This document shows, piece after piece, positions 8,078-12,647 of a stretch of DNA of 12,647 nucleotides. How positions within the stretch are numbered: position 1 is the stretch's first letter; every line of letters starts with the position of its first letter. Made by a program: the position numbers and the translations under genes. Under the pieces are notes generated by a model, which saw only the letters and a list, made by a program, of their open reading frames with translations, was not told the origin of the DNA and made no database searches. Source of the DNA: Hyphomicrobiales bacterium. Lineage in GTDB: Bacteria; Pseudomonadota; Alphaproteobacteria; Rhizobiales; Beijerinckiaceae. The stretch lies in the NCBI GenBank assembly GCA_900299065.1, contig OMIJ01000092.1, positions 1-12,647 of the forward strand. Direction: 5' to 3'.

Positions 8078-8587
8078 ATGCGCCGTCTTCTTCTCCTTCG
8101 CCATGCTAAGGCTGCCGTCGATTCCGGCGGCGGGGATGTTGAGCGGCCTCTGACCGAGCGCGGCCAGCGCGATGCCACTCGCATGGGGCAATATTTGGCC
8201 TCCGAGGGCTTGGTGCCAGACACAATCGTCTTTTCCAGTGCCCGCCGGACAAGGGAGACCATGGAGGCGGTGCGGCATCAATTGAGCACGCATCCCGTGC
8301 TCTATATGGAGCCCCGGCTCTATCTGGCCGAGGCCGAGACTCTGGCCGACCACCTCCGGCGAACTCCCAGCAGTACAAAGGTTTTGCTGGCCATTGCCCA
8401 TAATCCTGGCTTGGCGGAGCTGGCTCTCCAGCTGGGCGGGGCCCGAAATCCGCCTTTGCAGGCGCAGATTCGTCAGCATTATCCAACCTGTAGCTTAGCT
8501 GTTATCGATTTTGACTGTGATTGGCATGACATCAAAGCCGGAGATGGTTTTTTGAGCCGGTTTACGATCTTGCCTAAAGCTGACTAG
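8078..8587 (+). CDS. sixA: SixA-like histidine phosphatase
   Basis: This 169-residue member of the histidine phosphatase (phosphoglycerate-mutase-like) superfamily is closest in layout to SixA, which removes phosphate from phosphohistidine in two-component or phosphotransfer proteins. The phosphate-accepting His is His9 in LLLLRHAKA. Arg56 lies in SSARRTRET, and the second catalytic His is His108 in AIAHNPGL. There is no signal peptide, so the protein is cytoplasmic. The length is normal for alphaproteobacterial SixA proteins. The ATG at 8078 gives a family-typical N-terminus although no Shine-Dalgarno sequence precedes it (upstream is pyrimidine-rich), so the message may be leaderless. The physiological substrate is unknown. 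The gene stands alone between a divergent zinc ribbon gene and rplS. Confidence 0.9.
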   Translation: MRRLLLLRHAKAAVDSGGGDVERPLTERGQRDATRMGQYLASEGLVPDTIVFSSARRTRETMEAVRHQLSTHPVLYMEPRLYLAEAETLADHLRRTPSSTKVLLAIAHNPGLAELALQLGGARNPPLQAQIRQHYPTCSLAVIDFDCDWHDIKAGDGFLSRFTILPKAD

Positions 8588-8601
8588 CCCCAATTGGGGC
8601 T
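8586..8601. repeat. Perfect 16-base palindrome overlapping the sixA stop
   Basis: AGCCCCAATTGGGGCT is a perfect palindrome starting inside the sixA stop codon. As RNA it would make a six-pair GC-rich stem with an AATT loop. Only TGCTT follows, not a U-tract, so it is at best a weak terminator and could instead be a protein-binding site. Confidence 0.6.
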
Positions 8602-8608
8602 TGCTTCA

Positions 8609-8658
8609 GAGGAGCTGGTTTTGGGGTGAAGCCGCGCCTTCGGCTCGACAAGCTCCTC
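8609..8658 (+). promoter_or_regulatory. Nested hairpin in the sixA-rplS spacer (possible rplS leader structure)
   Basis: GAGGAGCT (8609-8616) is exactly complementary to AGCTCCTC (8651-8658). This 8-pair outer stem encloses a second stem, AGCCG (8630-8634) with CGGCT (8641-8645). It lies 80 bases before rplS. If transcription starts upstream, it could be a leader element for ribosomal-protein control or a sixA 3' end. I recognise no described L19 leader motif, and no clear promoter was found between it and rplS. Confidence 0.35.
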
Positions 8659-8738
8659 CATCTCGTGTATTGACCCCCTCTCAACTGACAACAGCGCGCC
8701 GAAACGCTTGTCCCAAGGACAAAACGGCAGGAGTTATT

Positions 8739-9161
8739 ATGGATATTATTAAGCAGATCGAGGCCGAACAGGTCGCGAAAGTCACCCGGGCTATTCCCGA
8801 ATTTAATCCCGGCGATACTCTCATCGTCAATGTGAAGGTCAAGGAAGGCGATCGTAGCCGCGTGCAGGCCTATGAAGGCGTGTGCATTTCTCGCCATGGT
8901 GCGGGATTCCAGGAGAGCTTCACCGTCCGCAAGATTTCCTATGGTGAGGGTGTCGAGCGCGTCTTCCCCGTCTATGGCCCGATGATTGACTCGATCGTTG
9001 TGGTCCGCAAAGGCCGTGTTCGTCGCGCCAAGCTCTATTATCTGCGTGATCGTCGCGGCAAATCGGCTCGTATTGCTGAAAAGGCTGAGACAGTGGCTGA
9101 AAAGGCAGCTCGTGTTGCCGCCAAGGCAGAAAAGAAGAGCGCCGCCAAGGCTGCGAAATAA
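8739..9161 (+). CDS. rplS: Large ribosomal subunit protein bL19
   Basis: This 140-residue ribosomal protein L19 sits at the interface between the 50S and 30S subunits. The core (about residues 1-110) starts MDIIKQIEAEQVAKV and includes FNPGDTLIVNVKVKEGDR, VQAYEGVCISRHG, the conserved SYGEGVERVFPVYGP and the basic KGRVRRAKLYYLRDRRGKSA. After it comes a roughly 27-residue Ala/Lys/Glu-rich tail (AEKAETVAEKAARVAAKAEK...), an extension often seen in alphaproteobacterial L19. The frame is open to 8601, but the ATG at 8739, five bases after GGAG (8730-8733), gives the conserved N-terminus. In many bacteria trmD precedes rplS; here sixA does. A strong terminator follows 30 bases after the stop. Confidence 0.97.
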   Translation: MDIIKQIEAEQVAKVTRAIPEFNPGDTLIVNVKVKEGDRSRVQAYEGVCISRHGAGFQESFTVRKISYGEGVERVFPVYGPMIDSIVVVRKGRVRRAKLYYLRDRRGKSARIAEKAETVAEKAARVAAKAEKKSAAKAAK

Positions 9162-9191
9162 GCGAAAGCTCAAGCTCCTCAATCGTTTAAG

Positions 9192-9220
9192 AAAGCCCGG
9201 TTTTGCCGGGCTTTTCTTTT
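9192..9220 (+). terminator. Rho-independent terminator of rplS, possibly bidirectional
   Basis: A nine-pair stem, AAAGCCCGG (9192-9200) with CCGGGCTTT (9206-9214) and a TTTTG loop, is followed by TCTTTT. This is a classic intrinsic terminator for rplS. Read on the minus strand it is followed by TTTCTT, so it may also end the convergent VOC gene transcript, whose stop codon lies nine bases from the T-tract. Confidence 0.9.
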
Positions 9221-9229
9221 GGGTATGGG

Positions 9230-9637
9230 TCAGGCGAGTGGCCCGTTGAGCATCCATCTATGGCCGAAGGGATCGCGTAAAACCGCAAAGCGCGTGCCCC
9301 AAAAGGAATTGGTTGGCTGTGCCTCGCCCTTGGCGCCAAAGTTGGTGGCCTTGGCAAAAAGATCATCAACCTCCTTGCCGGTGGCAAATTCCAAGCTGAC
9401 TGTGGAGGTGACGGGTTCTCCGGGTAGGGGAGTGCGGGTCTGACCAAATTCGGGAAATGCATCATTGAGCATGAGCGTGCCGCCATTGATCTCAAGCTCG
9501 CAATGCAAAACCCGCACACCGTCTACGGCAGGCATAAAGGCTTTTTGCCTAGCCCCGAAGGCGTTGACATACCAGGCTATGGCTGCCGCGGCAGGGGTGA
9601 CGGTCAGATAGGGCGCAACTTTGGGGCGTTCAGTCAT
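9230..9637 (-). CDS. VOC-family (glyoxalase/PhnB-like) protein
   Basis: This 135-residue protein of the vicinal-oxygen-chelate superfamily most resembles PhnB-like or glyoxalase/bleomycin-resistance-like members. It shows the two beta-alpha-beta halves typical of the fold: an N-terminal APYLTV...AIAWYVNAFGA unit and a C-terminal unit ending FAVLRDPFGHRWML, the usual closing motif. His45 in RVLHCELEING and the late FGHRW His are candidate ligands, but I cannot confirm a complete metal site. No substrate can be named. The frame is open to 9688, but AAGGAGG lies five bases before the ATG at 9635-9637 and gives the typical start MTERPKVAPYL. It converges on rplS and is divergent from leuC. Confidence 0.88.
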   Translation of the reverse strand: MTERPKVAPYLTVTPAAAAIAWYVNAFGARQKAFMPAVDGVRVLHCELEINGGTLMLNDAFPEFGQTRTPLPGEPVTSTVSLEFATGKEVDDLFAKATNFGAKGEAQPTNSFWGTRFAVLRDPFGHRWMLNGPLA

Positions 9638-9696
9638 TCTGGCCTCCTTGATTTTGGTAGAATGGCGAAGAGCGTGTGAATTGTCCAAACCTTATC

Positions 9697-9702
9697 TATA
9701 AT
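9697..9702 (+). promoter_or_regulatory. Possible -10 element for leuC
   Basis: A consensus TATAAT lies 118 bases before the leuC ATG in the leuC-VOC spacer. No good -35 hexamer sits 16-18 bases upstream (TGTGAA at 9675-9680 is the nearest candidate), so the call rests mainly on the -10 box and its position. The leader after it has short GC-rich repeats but no Leu-rich leader peptide that I could find. Confidence 0.35.
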
Positions 9703-9820
9703 CTTGGTCTTGCAGAGGGCGCAGGCCTCTCTCAAGACTTCCCCCGCACGCCGCTTCGCTGTATGTAACGGGCAGACCAACCTGCCGCACTGCGGTGATG
9801 ATGAGATAATTGGAAGACCA

Positions 9821-11227
9821 ATGGCCAAAGCTCGCACACTCTATGACAAAATCTGGGACGATCACGTTGTGGATGTCCAGCCGGATGGCACGACCTTGCT
9901 CTATATCGACCGGCATTTGGTGCATGAAGTCACCTCGCCTCAGGCTTTTGAGGGTTTGCGGCTGGCTGGCCGCAAGGTGCGCTCACCCGAGCGGACTTTG
10001 CTCGTGGTTGACCATAATGTGCCGACGACTGATCGCTCCAAGCCGATCGAGGATCCCGAGAGCAAGGCGCAAATTGAATATCTGGCCGAGAATGCCAAAT
10101 ATTTCGGCCTTGAATATTATGACGAGCATGATGTGCGTCAGGGCGTCGTGCATATCATCGGGCCAGAGCAAGGCTTTACTTTGCCTGGCACAACGATTGT
10201 GTGTGGCGATAGCCATACGGCCACACATGGGGCCTTTGGTGCGCTCGCGCATGGCATTGGCACATCCGAAGTTGAGCATGTGCTCGCAACCCAGACTTTG
10301 ATCCAGCAAAAATCCAAGAATATGCGCGTGACCGTCGATGGCGTTTTGCCTGATGGTGTCACAGCCAAGGATATTGTGCTGGCAATCATCGGTGAATTGG
10401 GCACTGCTGGTGGCACAGGCTGTGTGATTGAATATTGCGGCTCGGCCATTTCTGCATTGTCGATGGAAGGTCGTATGACCATTTGTAATATGTCGATTGA
10501 GGCTGGCGCGCGCGCCGGCCTGATTGCGCCTGATGAAAAGACTTTTGCTTATCTCAAAGGTCGCCCCAAGGCACCCAAGGGCGCAGCATGGGATCAGGCA
10601 GTTGCCTTTTGGCGTACTTTGAAGAGCGATGAAGGCGCGCATTTTGATCATGAGATCAAAATTAATGCCGCCGAACTGCCGCCCATCGTCACATGGGGCA
10701 CAAGCCCTGAAGATGTGGTGTCGATCAACGGCACTGTGCCGCGCGTTGAAGATGCCAAATCTGATAAGGCCCGCGCCAAAATTGCCCGTGCCCTCGATTA
10801 TATGGGTTTGAAGGGTGGCGAGAAGATGACTGATATTGCGATAGATCGCGTCTTCATCGGTTCTTGCACCAATGGCCGCATTGAAGATTTGCGCGCTGCT
10901 GCAAAAATTGCCGAAGGTCGTAAGGTCGCTTCACACGTCAATGCGCTTGTCGTCCCCGGCTCGGGTCTCGTGAAGGAACAGGCCGAGGCTGAAGGACTGG
11001 ATAAGATCTTCATTGCCGCCGGTTTCGAATGGCGCGAACCAGGCTGCTCCATGTGCCTGGCGATGAATCCCGACAAGCTTGCTCCTGGCGAGCGCTGTGC
11101 ATCTACATCCAACCGCAATTTTGAGGGCCGTCAGGGCTTCAAAGGTCGCACGCATCTCGTCTCGCCGGCTATGGCGGCAGCGGCGGCGATTGCCGGTAAA
11201 TTCGTTGATGTGCGCAGCTTCAAATAG
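9821..11227 (+). CDS. leuC: 3-isopropylmalate dehydratase, large subunit
   Basis: This 468-residue aconitase-family enzyme, with the LeuD small subunit, converts 2-isopropylmalate to 3-isopropylmalate in leucine synthesis in the cytoplasm. The three 4Fe-4S cysteines are present: Cys349 in FIGSCTNGR, and Cys409 and Cys412 in PGCSMCLAM. Further family motifs are CGDSHTATHGAFGA and YIDRHLVHEVTSPQAF near the N-terminus. Length and motif spacing match E. coli LeuC (Cys347/407/410) closely. The frame is open to 9704, but the ATG at 9821, after GGAAG, gives the typical start MAKARTLYDKIW. leuD is not in the window. A small membrane protein gene starts 20 bases after the stop and may be co-transcribed. 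Confidence 0.97.
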   Translation: MAKARTLYDKIWDDHVVDVQPDGTTLLYIDRHLVHEVTSPQAFEGLRLAGRKVRSPERTLLVVDHNVPTTDRSKPIEDPESKAQIEYLAENAKYFGLEYYDEHDVRQGVVHIIGPEQGFTLPGTTIVCGDSHTATHGAFGALAHGIGTSEVEHVLATQTLIQQKSKNMRVTVDGVLPDGVTAKDIVLAIIGELGTAGGTGCVIEYCGSAISALSMEGRMTICNMSIEAGARAGLIAPDEKTFAYLKGRPKAPKGAAWDQAVAFWRTLKSDEGAHFDHEIKINAAELPPIVTWGTSPEDVVSINGTVPRVEDAKSDKARAKIARALDYMGLKGGEKMTDIAIDRVFIGSCTNGRIEDLRAAAKIAEGRKVASHVNALVVPGSGLVKEQAEAEGLDKIFIAAGFEWREPGCSMCLAMNPDKLAPGERCASTSNRNFEGRQGFKGRTHLVSPAMAAAAAIAGKFVDVRSFK

Positions 11228-11247
11228 GCTGCAAACTGGCAGTCGTC

Positions 11248-11433
11248 ATGTCTGAGACTGCGCCGCGCATTTCGGGGCCAGATCCTGATCAAGAGCCCGT
11301 CTTTCAGAAGGCGGACTCTGCTGCGAGCGAACCAGATCGCGTTGAGATTTGGGCCGGTCGTGTGGGGCGGTTTCTAGGCTATATTCTGGTGCTCTTGATG
11401 ATTGGCAATCTGGCGCAGCATTTTTTATCCTGA
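11248..11433 (+). CDS. Small single-pass membrane protein, unknown function
   Basis: This 61-residue protein has a polar N-terminal part of about 38 residues, rich in Asp, Glu, Pro and Ser, then one hydrophobic segment, FLGYILVLLMIGNLAQHFL, that reaches the C-terminus. It looks like a tail-anchored or single-pass inner-membrane protein. I do not recognise a family. Support for it being real comes from its place 20 bases after leuC on the same strand, its membrane-like amphiphilic layout and ATG start. The ribosome site is weak (GGCAG), so the call is moderate. No functional link to leucine synthesis can be inferred beyond proximity. Confidence 0.6.
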   Translation: MSETAPRISGPDPDQEPVFQKADSAASEPDRVEIWAGRVGRFLGYILVLLMIGNLAQHFLS

Positions 11434-11473
11434 TGTCAGCGATCAGGTCAGTGCCATTGCAAGTTCCTTGACA

Positions 11474-11488
11474 TTGCCGATGAGGCAA
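11474..11488. repeat. Short inverted repeat next to a TTGACA box
   Basis: TTGCC-GATGA-GGCAA forms a perfect five-pair hairpin immediately after TTGACA (11468-11473), in the 123-base spacer before rsfS. No matching -10 hexamer appears at the expected distance (TTGAAA starts 17 bases later), so a promoter with an overlapping operator is only a possibility. Confidence 0.3.
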
Positions 11489-11556
11489 GATTGAAATCAA
11501 GCTCTTGGTGAAGATGATTTGACCTGATTCACTGGCTCCTTTCATCCCCACCCCCT

Positions 11557-12147
11557 TTGGAGACTTCTGCTCTGGCTAATAGACCGACAAAAACATCTGC
11601 TTCATCCCGATCTGCCACCAAGTCAGTCAAGGCAGGCAAGCCAGACAGCGCATCCAAACCGCGCGCCGCAACAAAACAGGCGAGTTTGGCCAAGCAGGCC
11701 AGCGCCGCCAAAACAAAAGCTGTTGCCAAGACAAAGGCTGCTACCAAGTCTTCGACAAAGCCTCCGGCTCCTGTGAAAGATCCTGCTGATGCTGCCGTTA
11801 CCAAGCTTGTGAAGGGCATTCACGCCAGCCTTGATGATGCCAAAGCCGAGGACATTGTCTCGATTGATCTGCGCGGCAAAACCTCGATTGCAGATGTGAT
11901 GATCATTGCTACGGGGCGCTCGACCACGCATGTGGGCGCTATTGCTGATCGCATTCTCAAGGATTGCAAGGCGCAGGGATTAGTGCCGCGCATTGAAGGC
12001 ATTCCGCAATGCGATTGGGTGCTGGTTGATGCGGGTGATGTGATTGTGCATCTCTTCCGTCCCGATGTGCGTGAATTTTACAATCTGGAAAAAATGTGGG
12101 GCGGCCCAAGACCCGGTGAGGGGCTGGAGAGTTCGCGCGCACATTAG
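11557..12147 (+). CDS. rsfS: Ribosomal silencing factor RsfS with long basic N-terminal tail; start uncertain
   Basis: RsfS (DUF143/Iojap family) binds ribosomal protein uL14 and blocks subunit joining when growth slows. The core occupies about residues 75-196, with SLDDAKAEDIVSIDLRGKTS, ADVMIIATGRSTTHVGAIAD, GDVIVHLFRPDVREFYNLEK and a final MWGG. Before it lies a low-complexity tail of about 70 residues rich in Lys, Ala, Ser and Thr (such as AKTKAVAKTKAATKSSTK), resembling histone H1 tails. No ATG exists in frame between the stop at 11515-11517 and the core. TTG (11557) is used here. CTG at 11572, nine bases after GGAG (11559-11562), or GTG at 11773, just before the core, are alternatives. 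The usual neighbours nadD and rlmH are not adjacent. Residues 32-59 lie in the segment copied inverted at the right edge. Confidence 0.85.
   Translation: METSALANRPTKTSASSRSATKSVKAGKPDSASKPRAATKQASLAKQASAAKTKAVAKTKAATKSSTKPPAPVKDPADAAVTKLVKGIHASLDDAKAEDIVSIDLRGKTSIADVMIIATGRSTTHVGAIADRILKDCKAQGLVPRIEGIPQCDWVLVDAGDVIVHLFRPDVREFYNLEKMWGGPRPGEGLESSRAH
11652..11732 (+). repeat. Inverted repeat, arm 1 (inside rsfS)
   Basis: These 81 bases inside the rsfS N-terminal tail are exactly the reverse complement of 12567-12647; I compared all 81 positions and found no mismatch. Identity ends at 11733. Because the frame runs in phase with the rsfS core, this arm is taken as the original copy. Confidence 0.97.
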
Positions 12148-12188
12148 AGCGCCCCGCTGATTGGTCTCATATTTATTTGGATTCCTCG

Positions 12189-12647
12189 ATGCAGAGTAAA
12201 CCATCTCTCGTTCTTCTGTGCGGCTTGATGTGTGATGCACGTGTCTATGCGCCGCAACGCGAGGCCTTTGCCAGTTCACATCATGTGTTGCCGATCAATT
12301 TTCTGGGCCTTGGATCGCTGACGGCCATGGCAGAAAAAGTTCTTGCTATGGCGCCGCCGAAATTTCGTCTCGCGGGTCATTCCATGGGGGGGCGTGTGGC
12401 GATGGAGGTTTTTCGCCTCGCGCCTGAGCGCATTGAGCGTCTGGCTTTGCTGGATACGGGTGTGCATCCCAAAGTGGAGGCGGAAATTGCCGGGCGCATG
12501 GCACTTTTAAAATTGGGTTATGAAAAAGGCATGCGCGCTGTGGCTGATGCTTGGTTGCCGCCCATGGTCTTGGCAACAGCTTTTGTTTTGGCGGCGCTGG
12601 CCTGCTTGGCCAAACTCGCCTGTTTTGTTGCGGCGCGCGGTTTGGAT
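12189..12647 (+). CDS. Alpha/beta hydrolase, N-terminal part; 3' end replaced by fold-back sequence
   Basis: The ATG at 12189 opens a frame of 153 codons running off the right edge. The genuine part, residues 1-126, looks like an alpha/beta hydrolase: LVLLCGLMCDARVY (oxyanion-hole region), then LAGHSMGGRVAMEVF with nucleophile Ser65 in GHSMG, then ERIERLALLDTGVHP. Substrate cannot be told. From codon 127 (12567) the sequence is the reverse complement of rsfS, and the translation becomes VLATAFVLAALACLAKLACF, an antisense reading rather than hydrolase. The family usually has well over 200 residues, so the lid, catalytic Asp and His are missing. The gene starts 41 bases after rsfS with a weak ribosome site and may share its transcript. 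Confidence 0.8.
   Translation, partial: MQSKPSLVLLCGLMCDARVYAPQREAFASSHHVLPINFLGLGSLTAMAEKVLAMAPPKFRLAGHSMGGRVAMEVFRLAPERIERLALLDTGVHPKVEAEIAGRMALLKLGYEKGMRAVADAWLPPMVLATAFVLAALACLAKLACFVAARGLD
12567..12647 (-). repeat. Inverted repeat, arm 2 (reaches the last base of the window)
   Basis: This is an exact reverse complement of 11652-11732, beginning inside the hydrolase gene after its codon 126 and continuing to the window end. The full length of the copied segment is unknown because the sequence stops. It is best explained as a fold-back junction. Confidence 0.97.

Noticed and set aside
7991..8486. Minus-strand frames opposite sixA
   Set aside because: The plus-strand SixA catalytic motifs (RHA, SSARRTR, AHNPG) establish the real gene; the antisense frames have none.
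8574..9257. 227-residue minus-strand frame across rplS
   Set aside because: It overlaps all of rplS and its terminator, has low-complexity Ser/Leu-rich translation and no family motif.
9983..10651. Long 222-residue frame on the minus strand inside leuC
   Set aside because: It lies entirely within leuC, whose motifs and Fe-S cysteines are intact. The antisense frame shows no recognisable domain.
11529..11819. Hydrophobic 96-residue frame on the minus strand
   Set aside because: It is the antisense of the Lys/Ala-rich rsfS tail (Ala/Leu/Phe runs arise from its complement). The RsfS core fixes the coding strand as plus.
1..12647. CRISPR array, insertion sequence, prophage, tRNA or rRNA
   Set aside because: I saw no regularly spaced direct repeats, transposase or integrase motifs, tRNA-like cloverleaf or rRNA sequence. 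Apart from the right-edge inverted copy, the gene content is ordinary.

Overview
The window looks like an ordinary chromosomal stretch from an alphaproteobacterium, most likely Hyphomicrobiales-like. The protein families (four-gene BMP-type ABC importer, DUF1194 protein, MoxR ATPase, Lys/Ala-tailed L19, RsfS) and the moderate GC content point that way. I cannot name a genus from sequence alone. All gene assignments come from reading motifs, not from database searches.

Layout. Positions 1-3903 (minus strand) hold a compact operon for a BMP-family nucleoside-type importer: periplasmic binding protein, double ATPase, permease 1 and permease 2 (cut by the left edge). A divergent spacer with GGCCTG/CAGGCC repeats separates it from a plus-strand run at 4072-7696: a secreted DUF1194 VWA protein, gamma-glutamyltransferase (ggt) and a MoxR-type AAA ATPase. 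A small FmdB-type zinc ribbon gene (minus) lies back to back with sixA (plus). Then come rplS with a strong terminator, a minus-strand VOC protein, leuC, a 61-residue single-pass membrane protein, rsfS and the front half of an alpha/beta hydrolase.

The binding protein, ATPase and two permeases should form one importer. GGT and DUF1194 probably act in the periplasm. MoxR is cytoplasmic and lacks its usual adjacent CoxE-type VWA partner. rplS and rsfS are ribosome genes, and leuC is the large subunit of the second enzyme of leucine synthesis.

The most striking observation is at the right edge. The last 81 bases (12567-12647) are an exact reverse complement of 11652-11732, inside rsfS. The copy begins in the middle of the hydrolase gene and runs to the last base. 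This is most simply a fold-back chimera (assembly or amplification artefact) rather than biology, so the hydrolase C-terminus should not be trusted. I see no mobile element, CRISPR array, tRNA or rRNA, and no convincing undescribed system. Other points worth a look are rsfS having no ATG start and a histone-like N-terminal tail, a possible SD-masking leader before the binding-protein gene, and structured DNA before rplS.
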